Shown here: positions 11,935-26,026 of the stretch, in pieces
How the letters are laid out: each line of letters begins with the position of its first letter
How positions within the stretch are numbered: the first letter of the stretch is position 1
Origin: Hyperoplus lanceolatus
Taxonomy: Eukaryota > Chordata > Actinopteri > Uranoscopiformes > Ammodytidae
Reading direction: 5' to 3'
Assembly (NCBI GenBank): GCA_026929865.2
Contig: CM049413.1
Coordinates: 16,461,501 to 16,525,500 of the forward strand
DNA length: 64,000 nt
Notes under the pieces: generated by a model
Seen by the model: the letters and a program-made list of their open reading frames with translations, nothing else
Database searches by the model: none
What the model was told of the DNA's origin: nothing
Program-made: the position numbers and the translations under genes

Positions 11935-13600
11935 CATCTCCTTTGATTGTTTCCCAATATAGGGACATTTTAGAATCGCAGGCCTCTGTAACTCATCGAC
12001 CCAAAGATTGGTGTCTGAAGCAGTCCCCTCTGAGCCCGGCATGGGGAGGATCTTGTGAAACCACATCAAAAACAAGGGCAGTCTCGCCGAGCAATTGGAC
12101 TTCAAAGAGAACCCGGCTCCATTACAAGCCATTAAAACCATAACAGTCCTTTGGAAAGAGTGAAGCTCAGAAGAATCGATAAAAGGCCGTTTAACTGACA
12201 CAGCTCACTAATATCTGAAACCTCAACTCCCTTTCAGAGAGAGAGACAGGAAGTGAAAAAGAGGGGGAGAAAAAAAGGCATGAAGACTGACTTAGTGAGG
12301 TGAGAGAGGAAATGGAAAGTGAGGCTCTTGATTATATCAAAGCTTTCTATCCTCTCTAATTTTCCTCCTTGTCTTCCTTCTCTCACTCTTCCCTTCTGTA
12401 CAGTAATGATGTAACCTACATTTCACAGTGGATTGGCCTATATAATAATTCCAACCCTACAAACAGACAACACACATACATACACACACATGCTATTACA
12501 AACTAGCAAACTACACAGGAAGGAACACATAGTTTCAAAAAACTAAAAAGAAATACTGGTAAAAAGAAAAAAGTTAGTCAATTTTACAGGAATTCCAAGC
12601 TCCAAGTAAATGTAATTGCATCTGTCTAAAAACTGATCAAAGAGTTGTGTGTAACAAACACCAGGCAGAAAGGCTTGAACACTTTCTCCACCTCCTCCTT
12701 TGATTAAATCCCTTTTCCTTTCTGTCATTCTTTTGTCTCTCTCTCTCCCCTCCCAAACAATCTCTTTCGCTTTATCGAGGCATCAGAATGCGGAAGCGTA
12801 AAGCCTCCTTGAGGTTGATACTGAGCTCAAAGCTATTTTCATTCCCTATTGGTGCCGTCATTCAATACCTCTCTCTTAGTCCGTGGCAGCAAATGGAATC
12901 CAGTATGATAAGTGGTGATAAATGATAATGTCTCTCTAGCTTTACTCTACATCAACTTAGTGTCTTATTTTGTCATCATCGCAATAGACATTGACTATTC
13001 AGTTTTGCATGACTGTGCTCATATGGGTTTGTATGTTCTTTTCCATGGTTCATATTTTCCATGGCAATAAGCATTACCAACTTGAATTGGTCCAGTATGT
13101 TGTTTTAACAGGTATTTGATGCCTACATGTTTGAAATTAAATAATATTATATATTTAGGCATTCTTTGTTTTTTCTCTGATTTTAGCCATGCCAGCAACA
13201 TGGTGCTTGGTTGAGCAATTCACTTTCATCCAGACTGAAATATCTCTTTAATTTGTTTTTAGTTGCAATTCAGTTTAGGACAAACGCAAACATGAAAAGA
13301 TATATTTTACAAATGCTTTCTCCTGCTTTTATGTTCCTATACATTTTCAAAGTTGTTGTATGTCCGTCTTGAAGAAATAACAAGTTGAGTTTTAAAATAC
13401 TGCCTATTCACAGGGTTAGAACAGAATATGCTCCCACAAAGGGAAAATAATCCCGCATACTGTAATGCATTCACTCCAGGTACATGCATCTAAAATAATT
13501 TGAATATCAAGGAAAAGTGAAAAGAAATTCTCGGGTAATTTAATTCAAATAGTGAACGTTTTAGAAACTCTACAACATTATCTACAAATAAAGTGAAATA

Positions 13601-13700
13601 AATCAGGTGTCAAAACATTCACCATCTCAAAATATTAGAATATTGTGAAAAAGTTCATTATTTCTTGTCATACACAACCAAAATTTTACAATTTTGCAAT
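13601..13700. mobile_element. Possible Tc1-type MITE fragment
   Basis: The segment CTCAAAATATTAGAATATTG and its surroundings resemble the end of a common fish Tc1-family repeat. There is no opposite terminus and no clear TA boundary, so this is a weak call. Confidence 0.3.
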
Positions 13701-14648
13701 TGTACAATATAGAAAGCTGCAAAACGTAGTGAAGAAGGTGAAAAAGATTATTGACTTAATTTGTCATTTTTTAGCTAAATGGACTGCATTTTGACACAAT
13801 TTTAGCGTGCGTTTTTCCTTGAGGTGTGACTGGTGGGTTAATATGACACGATTTCAAATAATTATTTCTCTTTTCCGAGACAGTGAACAGTAGGAACATG
13901 GCTGCTCTCCTCATGAATCATAAATCCCTCTGCCAGTTGGTGTCCTCTTTGAACAGCTGTGCCACTCGGGCAGACAAACAATTGTTTGGAAGGATAGATG
14001 AACATGCGCACATGCAGAAGCACAAATCTGCAAGCAGACTGTCGTAGGCTTGCACTTCCTACCATGTAACTCTCCCTCTGTCAAATCTCTCACTCTCCCT
14101 TCTTTTCACTCTTACCCTCTTCCCTCTTTCTTCCCCCATGAATGTCTCCTGTAACAAAAGGGGTTTTCAAAGAGCTTCAGAAACCCTTGGGCACACAAAA
14201 TAGAAATTGCTATAATTGGTGGAGAGACATGGTGAAGCGTTTGGCAAGAGTAAGTCCTCTATTCTAATTATGCTGGCAGAGATAGGGACTGTTACTCTTT
14301 CATAGAGCAAAAAGACCTGGTTAGCAAACGGTTTCATGAATAGTCACAACAACATGCTTTCTGCTGCATTATGATATGTTTATAGTGTGACATTTGTCAA
14401 AAGATGTATCTTTGTTTTGTAGCTGCAGCATCGCATTTACATGTAAATTGTTATCATGACGTGCATATTCAAAATGTGTGAGCAGTTGCTTCATGTAATA
14501 TGAAAATTGACGTTTTCAAATGTAAGCTTTTAAAGTTTTTGTTCTGGTTCTTAACTGCTGCCATTGCGTTGTTATACAGCAGGCCATTTCTTCATGATTC
14601 CGTCCTTCATATCAAGTAATATAGTGACACTATGTACAGTATACATAA

Positions 14649-15286
14649 CAGGCAACCTATTATGCAAAATACACTTTTGCATTTTTTTTTCAACATTAAT
14701 ATTGTTACCTGTATTCTGACTGTAGAGACTCCTAAAGTTTTAAGTTATAGAGACTCTTTTTCTCCACCTCGGCCATTCTGAAAACCTGTGTTCAAAAACC
14801 CCAGTCAGATTTATCTCCCCCTGTGATGTCATAAGGGGAGAAGCCACGCCCCACATTTTTTTTAACCTTTATTTATACAGGTAATTCCCATTGAGACCAA
14901 AGACTCTTTTACAAGGGAGACCTGTTTTCCTTTACCACACACATTCATACACCGATAGCAGGCTAACTATCGACATTCACTCGAGGCAGGTAGGTGACGT
15001 GTCTTGCCCAAGGACACAACAACCATGACACAGGTGGCAGGGCGGAGATTGAACCTCCAACCCTTTGATCATCAGCCGACCCGCTCTACCAATTGAGCCA
15101 CAGTCGCCCCAACCTTACTCAACACTACCTCCACCTGTGATATAAGCACATCTCCAAAGGGCCATTCAGAGCAAACCAGGCTTTTGGGCAGAAATATATA
15201 AAGTTTTTTTTGGACACTACACCAATGTGGTAGAAACCCACATTACAATGTTTAACCTGAACATGAGCATAATATGTTACATTTAA
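14649..15286. mobile_element. MITE (CTATTATGC family), interrupted by a SINE
   Basis: The left side reads AACCTATTATGCAAAATAC. The right side reads GAGCATAATATGTTACATTTAA, roughly the inverse of the left. The interior blocks (CTCCCCCTGTGATGTCATAA, GGGCCATTCAGAGC) fit a widespread fish MITE of this type. A TTAA remains only on the right (15283-15286). The SINE at 14856-15110 separates the halves. Confidence 0.6.
14856..15110 (-). mobile_element. tRNA-derived SINE with L2-type tail
   Basis: On the minus strand the head reads GGGGCGACTGTGGCTCAATT. It has an A box TGGCTCAATTGG (complement of 15089-15100) and a B box GGTTCAATCTCC (complement of 15044-15055), about 34 nt apart as in tRNA genes. 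The 3' part (CTCCCTTGTAAAAGAG ... TATAAATAAAGGTTAAA) resembles the L2-like LINE end at 39170-39281, which suggests that such a LINE supplies its reverse transcriptase. It is not a functional tRNA gene: a long unrelated body follows the B box. Confidence 0.85.
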
Positions 15287-15948
15287 ATCCTCAACACATT
15301 TACCAGAGTTTGGATTATTTTCACAGAGAATATTTTTGAAATCTGCGACACCGCAGATGCTCAGAATACACTCTTATCCTATGTAATACTAAACAGTGAA
15401 TCTTAAGGACTAATAAGAACATGTTAATTGACAATATGGTCCCTTGTCTCCTGCACTAGAGTGGGTTTAAGTCACAATACATTCCACATACTAAATACTA
15501 TTGATGCTGTGGAACTACACATACCACTTATAGAGTGAAATGCTCTTATATGTCAGAAAAAGTATATACAATAATGTTTAACTAGAGCAAAGTAAGATGA
15601 CATCAATACTAGAATTGGATGAAACAAGTACATTTGTTTAAGTGAAATAGTATTTGAGCTTGGGTTTATAGTCTGAACAGCTTTTAGGACGGCAAGAGTT
15701 TTAAGACATAACAGACAGTCCTTTGAGTTAAGTGAAGTGTTTTTTTAATATATAAATATACTGTGTGTGTGTGTATATATATATATATATCCTGAGATGC
15801 AGGAAGCATGAAACATCTGTTTAAAATTTTAATTCAAACCTTTTAGTGGTTGCAAGCAGGAGGGCCTGAGAGACAAAGCAGACAGAGCAGCTAGCTCATT
15901 AGTACAGAGTGGAATTTGTCTGCCCTTGAACCTTTCTGTCTCTCACTC

Positions 15949-16062
<114 letters not shown>

Positions 16063-16601
16063 ACACGCACACACATGCACACAGTCATACAGGTGCACAC
16101 TGAGGCCTGTTGACAGACTCATGAACATTTATACGGACAAAGAAAAAGGAGAAGTGGGGCATAATGTTAGTCAGCACTGAGCATTGAATGTGCTGAACAA
16201 CCTTTATATTTATTCATTTATTGAGCTGTAAATCAAATGATTGATAGCCCTCTCCTCCCTTGAGAAATCTGCAGTCAGGAACCCTAAACCTGACTGGTCA
16301 AACAAACTATAGGTACTAGGCTGCGCTGGCATCATTTTTGTTGTCAGAAAACTAACTACCATAAAATATTATTAAAGCAATCTGCAATAACATGCTCGTG
16401 CAGTTGCAGGATCATGCTTTAATTTTACAGTGTTTGTAATATCCAGGAATATAGAGAAGTCTGGCCTGACTGAATTCAATTGGCATCTTATTCCCACACC
16501 TACTGTTCTATTTTGTTCAGTGAAAATCGAGTTTGCCAGATTCAGTGTGACTTGCTATTTTTGATAATGAATAGCTGCGTCTGTAACAAAATTTAATAGA
16601 A

Positions 16602-16626
16602 ATACAGTACAGTACAGTACAGTACA
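16602..16626. repeat. (TACAG)n short tandem repeat
   Basis: Five adjacent copies of a TACAG unit. Confidence 0.85.
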
Positions 16627-17564
16627 TACATCTCGGTGTTGGATGCAATAACAAACAACTATAAACAATTGTGCGTTTTCCTATATTTAAAAAAAGTTTA
16701 CCTTGTAGGCCTACTATAGTTCTATTTTCCATTGACAGATTCATATTCGGAAACAAAATCCTTCCAATTTTGAATCTGCTGCAGTTGATAGGGTGATGCT
16801 TAATTTTCAGTGCAAAGGTGTCCTCTGGTGCTTATCTGAATACCAGCACTTATATTTTTGCATGAACTGATTACTGTACTTTCGAGTCGTGCTTGTGTGA
16901 AATCTGGCATTAAATGCAGCTATACCTTGGAATTCCATTACAGTAACAATCCAGGGAATTAGTCATCTTCCTAAAATGCTGATGCAGTATCAAATTCTCC
17001 TCGCACGCCCCGGCACTTGGCCTTTCAAACCACTTCCTGTCTAGGTTAATGAATCTCTGTGTGGAAACAAGATCCATCACCGCCAACTAATGTGGATGTG
17101 CAGTATACTATAGAAATTGCCTAGGGCTAGAACTCATTCACATATGCACAGGAAATCAATGCAGTGCTCCAAACTTTCAGTGATCCAAAATGGATTTCTT
17201 TCATTAAATAAAGCAGACACTGTAAGGGTTTTATTTTCCAAGGATCAACGTAGAAGGTCGCGAGGGAGAAGAAAGCTTGTGAGATGTGGAATTTCATTGG
17301 GCCATGTTACCTGATATTTACCGCTCAATAGGTTAAGGTCTAGAGGGGGCCACCGCTTCCTGCAGTGGAACGGCGTGCATTTTTAAAGACACAGCATTAG
17401 ACTTACCAGCAGGACGCCAGCAGCCTCCCCTCAGTGTTAGGAAACAGACACAAACACACCGCCATTGACCTTAAGCGCCAATAAACATCATTAAATATGA
17501 ATAAGGACATAATTGAAAGTAACCACTGGCACTTTCTTCTTTCTATTTTTTTTTCACCCAGACA

Positions 17565-17566
<2 letters not shown>

Positions 17567-17648
<82 letters not shown>
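17567..17648. repeat. (CA)n microsatellite
   Basis: About 41 uninterrupted CA units preceded by a T-rich stretch. Confidence 0.97.
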
Positions 17649-17651
<3 letters not shown>

Positions 17652-19526
17652 CTGTGTATGAGTTTACTAGCTGGCTTATAATAATCTTGACATTTTCCTT
17701 GGTGTTATTAGGACACAGTGCAGACATCACACCGAGTCGAACCTTTTAATGGCACATGAAAATGTAAGAACGGACATTAAAAAATGATCAGAAATGTATC
17801 ATAATGCCAAACAGTGCTGATTTATGGATCATCCTGCTTCCTCTCATCAATTCCAGAGTGATTTTTATAGCTAGGGAGAGAGTTAATAGAGGCTACAAAA
17901 AGACAACAATGGGTGAGTGGTGACAATGACATTTTATTTTTTTCAGTCTATTGGTTTCCTAAACTAAACATATCTTATTTGGACTGGTTCTCTGTTGTGG
18001 CATTACTTCCCCCCCTCAACAGCATAAATCAGCAGGAGTAATCAGTTAATTGGTATAATTGTGGGATAAGAACTTTACCCTTGAATACTGCTTTTCTTAA
18101 CGGATATTAGAAGATTATGGGGGTACAGTTCCTCAAATTAGCATATAGCTGGGTCTCCTTTGTCAATTAAATGGGGCTGTACACATTGTATTATATTGCA
18201 GGAAAGAAATATAACAAACATTACATTTGTTGTCAGTCAACATTGAGCAAATTGGCCAATACATTAATAAAGACAAAATTCCACTTATTATGTTTCTGAA
18301 AAAAATATGTTGTGATGTTTTTTTTAGTGTACAAACATAATTTCTTGCTTTATACCAGATACTTAGCATGTTTTATAAATCAATTAATTTGTATCATAAA
18401 TCGTATCCCACTATGTCACCTTATAGAAATGGAGTTGTTTTTATAACCAGATGAACCATCACATGATTAGAAGGAGAACAGGTTTACAATTTACAAAACA
18501 CTTTTATCAACCCTTCCAATACTCCCCCCACATATATCAAGCACAACCCCCTTCTTTTCAAATGTAACACTGGCTACTCAGAAAGGTTTGAGCGGAATTC
18601 AGTTATTGGTGTGATCATGCTCAGGGGTTTTTCCATATTACTTGTCTGACTGCCAACCCCACCATGTCTCTCTCTTGCGTCCCAGGAAATGGAATATAAA
18701 AAATGTACAACCCTTTTTGCGAGCTAGGCTTTTGGCCCCCGCAGGTCCCTGGAAATTGAAGTCGATTAAAAGAAAGGTATAGAGCGCTTTCTGTATAGCT
18801 GGACAGACATTGCTTTTCCCCCTATGGCAACTTTCTCATCCACTCCTTGTTTCTGTCTCAGCCTGCTTAGTGGAGTGGCCCCTTCTCAGCAAAAGACCAA
18901 ATGCTCTCACGACGCCATCACTGAAAGAAATTCAACTTTGTGTTCCGGGCAGTTCATTGAAAGGAATCCCCAGGCCAGTTGCTGTTTTTTCCTCAGACCC
19001 TCTCTACAGCATATTTCACAGCTGAAGCCGTTTCATGGCCACTATTCGAAAGGTAATTGAAAATCCATGGCTGATTGACTCAGACCCATGGTAATTAATT
19101 TTCCTTCAGTTGAAGGACTTTAAGAACAACACCCACATCTGTGCTGCGCTCTGCTAGTATTGACATAGTTTAGGTCTGCTTCCCACTTGGATGCCTGATA
19201 CTGTATATAACTATTGATTTTTTTCTATTACAAATAGCAGTTACACAAATACATATGTGCACATATATATTCAGTGGCACGCTTTCAGAGACCTGATATT
19301 TCGTCTGGCTCAGTTGGTGTTTTACTTTTGTTTCAAACTTAAATATATATCTCATGTACATTTACTGTGGATATAAACCTTCCTACAGATTGTATTCCTT
19401 ATCTAGATTTCCCTCTCTCTTCTGTTTCATGGGCAAGAATGATGACAAAGGAATGCTTGAAAAGTCAGAGTATAACCGAACTGTGGGAAGTTTAATTTAC
19501 CAACAAAATATGGGCCTATTACGTAG

Positions 19527-19755
19527 GCTGAATCCCAATTCACCTACCATTCCAAATGGCAGGTTCATGTGTAGGGGTAGGCGGGTCAATTCCTCTGGCA
19601 TCGAGGGGTAGGGCTAAAGAGTGAGGGCTAGATCGCCCTCCAAACAGAGATCTTCCTGACCCACACTCCAAACAAAGAGCTATGAGAAATCTCAGATAAA
19701 GCAATGTTAATCTTAGGGCAGGGTATAGGGCTAAAATAAGAGAACTGGGATTTGG
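19527..19755. mobile_element. MITE with TGAATCCCAATTC / GAACTGGGATTTG ends
   Basis: The ends GCTGAATCCCAATTC and GAACTGGGATTTGG are imperfect inverted copies. The interior holds several AGGGGTAGG/GTAGGGCTAA blocks typical of a common fish MITE. No clean target duplication is visible, so the superfamily is undecided. Confidence 0.5.
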
Positions 19756-20386
19756 TTTTAGTCAGCTTAACTTGGCTCTCTTTAAGTGCCTTATACTACA
19801 GTAACTGATATCTAGCTGTTCAAGGTGTCTTCTGCTCTACTGCTTATGGCAACTGAACCGTTGTTTAAGGGGGTCGGGATACCTTTTTAGATGGTTGGCA
19901 CACATCCACCTGCTTCGAGGCAAGCAACAAGCACACGGCTGGAGGACATTTAGATGAAAACATTGACTTATTTAAGTTTGATTCTATTAGACCATAGCTC
20001 CTTTGATGGTTATGTCTTAGGCCCCATGCCGAAGAACATTGGTATATTTTAAGTGAAATAAGGCACCATGATGATTTATGGTTTACTATGCGCTCCCGAA
20101 TCCACCAGTTAACAAAAAAAAACATCAAAGGGAATTACATTTACACAGGAGAACCGTAGTGGAGTTACAGCAATGACGTCTGTGTGTTCAAGCAAATAAG
20201 AAGTGAGGGAAAGAATGAGAGACTTAATGGCATATCTCACATTGAGGGACCTTGGAGCCCGTGTCTTGGAGATAAGTCGCTGATATATACTCAGCATGCT
20301 GTGAGTGGGAATGGGCCTGCATTGACATCCAAGTCACGTTTGCAGCGGAGCGTTGAATGGCACTATAATCATGGTCAGACTATAGA

Positions 20387-20421
20387 CAAGAGAGAGAGAG
20401 AGAGAGGGAGAGGCAGAGAGA
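20387..20421. repeat. (GA)n-rich patch
   Basis: A short interrupted GA array. Confidence 0.85.
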
Positions 20422-20941
20422 GAAGCTGTGGGAGGCACGTAGCTTTACTGAAGGTATGCTTTCAAGCAAACATTTTCTTTAGGCTAGAAAGGCCTTTTCT
20501 TGATAAGCTCCATGTTGTGGTTTTGGTTATGAATTGATAGCAGTCAGACCTAATTCACTTGAACTAAATCACAATTGCTAACACTGCTACAAATAACATA
20601 TGCATTTCAAAGTCTATAAATATTTCCATCTTCCTAGGCTGAATGATCTGTGATTTTACTGCTTGTTTACTATTTGTTACATCTGTTCATAGTTGTTGTT
20701 GATGTAGTTTGTCTGTTCATTGTCAGGATCATTAGAGCCATTTCACTGTATTAATAATGCATTTGTATTGTGAACACTGATGAGCAGCTTTAATTGGCGC
20801 ATGTTGCATGAAAAGTCACATATCAAAGAAATTAAGCCTCTTTCGTAGCTGACAATGTGCTGAATGGCATTAAAGCCTAATATGACCTTCCTTTATAGCC
20901 TTCCCTTTTTATATATCAAACCATTGTTGGGATTGTGTCAT

Positions 20942-20942
<1 letters not shown>

Positions 20943-21009
<67 letters not shown>
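20943..21009. repeat. (AC)n microsatellite
   Basis: About 33 AC units. Confidence 0.97.
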
Positions 21010-21010
<1 letters not shown>

Positions 21011-21138
21011 CACACATAGACCTTTCAGCACCACCTTCTCTTAGAAATAATAGGAAAGTCCTTGAAATTGGGTCAGAACCAAGTCTGAGATTTTACTGCT
21101 TTTTCTTTTCCAACTTTCCTCTTCTTCTATTTTTCTTT

Positions 21139-21435
21139 TGTAGTAGCCGGATGTTTCCCATGACTTGACAAAGACTCGAACAGGCTGGACTTCATCATTG
21201 TGTTTCAGAGAGGTTTATTTCAGAGGTTCCAACAGACAAAACAGAGGACTTCATGGTAGCATGAGCATGGGGGGCTGTCCCCCAAAGGCTAGGCTGTATA
21301 CGCCTGTGATCCATCTTATATCAAAAACCTTGGCGTGATGGTACTCCCTAAAAAATGGTTTCATATCACAGGTCACAGCAACAGATGATGTTTCTCTATT
21401 AAAGGGTTGTTCTCGTCTCTCAGTGACCTCTAACA
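21139..21435 (-). mobile_element. Possible solo LTR of a retrovirus-like fossil
   Basis: Read on the minus strand, this 0.3-kb segment begins TGTTAGAGG, ends CTACTACA, and has AATAAA in its last third, the outline of a retroviral LTR. No internal region, second LTR or convincing target duplication is visible. If real it is an old solo LTR. Kept at low confidence. Confidence 0.3.
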
Positions 21436-21852
21436 TTTACAGGCCTTACTCGGTCAGCAACTCTTGATATTATAGTGGCTATTCAAATCTACCACACTTT
21501 TCTGTCTAGTTTAGTAATAATTATTCCCTCTCTCACTGTTAGAAAGCATTAGAGCACTTTTGAGGAATGATTCTCAGTTTTGGATATTGTCTTTTGGTGG
21601 ACCATATGTAACCAAATCCTATTGATGTCAGCCTCCCCTTAGAGTTCCTTCTGGGTTAATGGAGGCCAGTGAAAAAACCTGGGCACAGGCTTTTTGGTCT
21701 GTGTATCTATGTGTAGCAGAGGGGAGGTTCTATCCACACTCCAGCCACACTCCAGGGAGGAGAATGCTGCTTTCACTCCCCTCAAAGCTCCATCAGTCAC
21801 ACACATCCACACAGAATAGAAGTTGTCTCGGTGTAGAGGCAAGTGAATAGGA

Positions 21853-21854
<2 letters not shown>

Positions 21855-21896
<42 letters not shown>
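21855..21896. repeat. (GT)n microsatellite
   Basis: About 21 GT units. Confidence 0.96.
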
Positions 21897-21898
<2 letters not shown>

Positions 21899-24008
21899 CA
21901 AGATCCAGATACTAGAGAAGATATCATGGTGTCCTCAAAGCACTGCTACTGTGGAAGTGGACAAATATTCTCCCAGAGGACCGTTGCCGTTACATTAATT
22001 GCTGACATAACATGGGACAACACTCACACATAAACCTCATATCAGAAACGTACGGCAATCAATTACCTTGTATAGTACTAATTACAGAAATCATCCAGTT
22101 CTGTCAATTCAATTCCCAGCACAGCCCCTCCGTCATCAGTCATTCCAGCTAGACACAGTCCACGCCACACACCCATAAAAAGTCCCAAATTGGAAAACCC
22201 TTTGACCCTGTTGTCATAAATTCACCAAGACATAGTGTTTCCTATCAGTATGGGGCTCAAACAGTTTCAAAGGCTGAATTTTGAACTGAAGAGAATATAC
22301 CTTTTTTTTCTCATTCCAAACCTGCCTTTTTGATTGGATGACTTGCTTGGGCAGAGTGAGAGTGTCGAAAAAAAAAAAAAAGCTATTTGCATGGCAAAGA
22401 GGTGTTCTGACAAGCGGGGAGGCGGGTTGGATTTGTTGCCTAGAGGACTGGATGGCTGTTGAGCAGTGGAGAGGAATCTGGTATTCTCTCTATGGAGAAA
22501 CCGGCAAGTGTAGCCTCCCCCCTGAGGGTGAGGAATGTTGCACAGCGCAGTAATGCATTTTGTGAATATCAAATAAAGGAGTTAATAGAGTCAGCAAGCG
22601 GAGGAAAGTCTGAAATGAGAAAAAAAGAAAGCGAGACCACGGAAGAGAGAGGAGGTACGGAAGTATTTGAATGAGCCTGAACGCATTCATGTTGCCTGTG
22701 ATAATATATTTGCGTGGCAACAAGGCCTTTGATGTGCTGTATGTTTTTTTTTCCATTCTCAAGTCAGAAACAATGTTAGTATAGATGGGAAGAAAATGGA
22801 AAGTTTACGTCGTTCAGTTCCTGTACTACATTGCAGTTACATATAAAAAAAAAATTAATCTTGTACATCATCAACTGAAAACAAAGGGAAAACCCAGGGT
22901 AAAAAGAAGAAGAAAATATGTTATGTGAATGGCTGTGTGGGTGGCACTTAGGGAGATCAAATAATCATCAGAATCAAATGAGTGATCTAGGATAGAACAG
23001 TTCTGCATGCTGGAAGGAACAGGGGGTGGGCGCTTTAATGTTTTGCAAACCAACGCATGCTCTTTCTTGTCATCTCAGAGATTAATTTGAGACGACTACA
23101 ACAGAAGAAGTGTATTCAGTATTCAGAGTGTTTAGAACAATGTTTTACGGACAGCAGAGAACGACGTGTTGGAATGCTACTTAGCTAAATGCTTCTGGCT
23201 AAAAGACCATTTCCGCCATTCAGGGGATGGGGGATAATTTCTTTGATTTAGTAAAAATACAAAAGGTTTTCGACAGTGGAGGCACCCTGGTCAAGTTCAT
23301 CAGCTGATAAGTTACTAACAACATCATAGGCGTTTTGTAAGTGCCCTAAGGCTGATGCCATCAGCAGTTTGGCAGAGTGTCCCCAGTTGTGGGGAGCTGT
23401 TCATTAACCATTGGCCTCAAGCTATTTTTTGGGGTACTATTATATGAAAAAACAGGCCATTCACAGCTACAGAGTGTATCTATCAGTGTAAGAAGATTGG
23501 ACATGGGCTGCGAAGGATCGAAGGTAAAACAAAGCTGAGATGCAATCACAATGTGTTGGCCAAAAAACAGATGGTTTCAATGAAAAACTAAGTACACCAG
23601 CTCCAGTCTTATTGGCTTTATGTTAAAAAAACACATATTCTCTAGAATCATGAAATAATTATACAGGTTGAATTATCGACGACTGCACATTTTGTTTTTT
23701 ACAATCTTAAAACCAGAGGAGAAAAAAGAAAAAGGAGCCATGAATGTTTAGAAGAAAGGAAAAGATTGTTGGAGACCAAACTGGCCATTAAGATGGTTTC
23801 CCAAAGACTCAAAAGTGAATTAGTAGACATAGATGCCAATTTACAGTCTCACCTATCTTCCTTTTTCCAATGTGACTGCATTGATCAAGGGATTGTGTGT
23901 CATACTGTAGCAGACATCTAGAGAGTAAGGCCCAAATACAGAATACCAATAGAGATCAGTTACGCTTTACAGAAAATGGGATATCCTACAAAAAACCCTT
24001 CATCCGTT

Positions 24009-24012
<4 letters not shown>

Positions 24013-24057
<45 letters not shown>
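24013..24057. repeat. (GT)n microsatellite
   Basis: About 22 GT units. Confidence 0.96.
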
Positions 24058-24058
<1 letters not shown>

Positions 24059-24496
24059 GTCCAGACAAGGTAGTTAACAAGTGGCATAGTGAAATTTAAG
24101 TACTGAATTAAAGACGCAGCATTTTATTTGGTGGAAGCAGATTAATTTTTTAACAGTGCTCGTTATTCAACATATTAAATTGGTACTGTAACACTAATTG
24201 TTTATATGTGCATAGTGTTTGAAGCACACTCATAATTTCTAACGGGTTGTTATGGGGGCCATTGCATGGCAATGTAACTATAACTTATTCTTAAAGAAAA
24301 TACTTTCGTACAAGTTAATGTACTGTAGATAACTGGAGTGCTATTGTGCTGCTGTTTGTGAACGTTTTCTTCCTTCACTTCAAAATAAAGCCTTCTGCAG
24401 TTCCACTTGGCATGGCAAAGCATGTTATGTAATAGCTGGGTGTAATGAACATAAAGCAGTGCTACTAGGGGTGCAACCAGCGGAAATTGTAGAACA

Positions 24497-24929
24497 GCCA
24501 GACGCAAAACCACATTCGGACAATCATCCTTTGTAGCAATAGGCACTAAACTGTGGAATACACTACCAACAGAAATCAAAACATTGACAGAGCTCAAGGT
24601 TTTTAACTCACAAGTAAAACAATGGTTGAAACTGAATAAACCCTGTGAACATTGACACACGCTCACATACACACATTAATCATTGTCCTTGTTTTATTGT
24701 TTTTATTTTTATTTTATTTATTTTATTTTTATTTTTTTTGTTTTATGTCTACTATGTATGATCCCTGTATTTTTATTCATGTGAATTTTTTAGGAGATGC
24801 CTAATCAGGGACAGGGGTTGCAAATTAGTTTCGACTAACACCTGTATGCGTGGCATCTGTTTTATGTTTATATAATATGAAACAATGTTTTTAATGCATT
24901 TGTCCTTAATAAAGAAATAATAAAAAAGT
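24497..24929 (+). mobile_element. LINE 3' end with C-terminal ORF fragment
   Basis: A 52-codon open stretch (24497-24655) reads ARRKTTFGQSSFVAIGTKLW, then NTLPTEIKTLTELKVFNSQV and a few more residues to a stop. It has the GxxLWNxLPxEI...FxxxxKxWL pattern found after the reverse transcriptase at the C-terminus of CR1/L2/Rex1-group LINEs. A T-rich 3' UTR follows, then a region with GGACAGGGGTTGCAAATTAG and a terminal TTAATAAAG with an A-rich end. It is 5'-truncated, as most LINE copies are. The clade is inferred from this short stretch only. Confidence 0.75.
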
Positions 24930-25193
24930 AATGAAATCCAGGCAAATGTTGTTAATGGGTATCATTTACACTAAAGTATGTCTCCATGTTTTTCTGTGTC
25001 ACAATGCATACTATCTTTATCTTTATTTTTATTTCACTACCTTCCTACAGATTTCTATTGTGCTTTATGCAGAATATATTCTGTTCAAGAGACATGGGAT
25101 AATAACCATGTAAAAAAAGTATAAAGATATGTATCTACATGTCATAGGGACAGTACTTATGAGGGCATCTACTGACATCTTTCCTGTTAAAGT

Positions 25194-25485
25194 AAAGGTG
25201 GAGTCAGCGATTCTGGAGAGCACTTGTTGAAAAAAAATCACATTTGGTCAAAACAAAACAGTTACATGTCCGTACTGTGTGTGTGCACGCGCTAAATTAA
25301 TCCAGGGTTAATAAACAGCCTAGGCTCTGTTAACGTCCCCACCATAGCTAGCAACATGCTAACACTGGATTACTTTTCAGGAATCGCACAATACAGACGG
25401 ATAGAGGATCTTCAGGGCATATTAACTGATAATGACAGAAAGTGATTTTGGAACAAGCATTCTCAAAAATCACTGACTCCACTTT
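25194..25485. mobile_element. MITE with AAAGGTGGAGTCAG ends, copy 1
   Basis: The element starts AAAGGTGGAGTCAGCGATT and ends AATCACTGACTCCACTTT, an inverted pair. TAAAGT stands directly outside both ends (25188-25193 and 25486-25491). The interior shares the blocks GTCCGTACTGTGTGTGTGC and CAGCCTAGGCTCTGT with the second copy at 40052. It is non-coding; the superfamily is not resolved. Confidence 0.82.
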
Positions 25486-25943
25486 TAAAGTGAAGATGAT
25501 CGCAGTGAAGATGACCACTGAAGGTGTTGCATTGAAATCCTAAAAAAACAGACCGGTGTCTATAATCTGCCTCATTTTCATTCTAGTTGGAAGTGCTATA
25601 GTCCCTGGCTGAGTGAAGCGAAGCTTTGGGGCTAACTGCTCCGCTCCGCTTCTGGAGGAATAATCTGTAAACAATAATCCAGCAAGCCCACGGCGTGATG
25701 TCACATGTAGGGAAATGAGGGCAGAGTCAAGGGCCACAGTTGATTATTCACTTCTGTTCCCCTGTGGTTTATTTAACAGCGAGTTATAGAGCTCTGGTGT
25801 CCAGTCTCACACATTGTGCTGCAGTGGACGGTAAAAAGGCTTGGTGGTCAACAGATTAGAGAGCATGTTTGAGTCTGTTTGATATCAGTTTGATTTTGAA
25901 AGAGGCTATTTTCACTAATTAGGGTTTCGCAAGTGTATGCCTT

Positions 25944-25946
<3 letters not shown>

Positions 25947-25981
<35 letters not shown>

Positions 25982-25984
25982 TGT

Positions 25985-26024
<40 letters not shown>
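25947..26024. repeat. (GT)n microsatellite, interrupted
   Basis: Two GT runs are separated by a short CTGTGTGTCT interruption. Confidence 0.95.

Positions 26025-26026
<2 letters not shown>

Noticed and set aside
24250-24672. 140-codon minus-strand frame
   Set aside because: It is largely antisense to the LINE C-terminal fragment on the plus strand.
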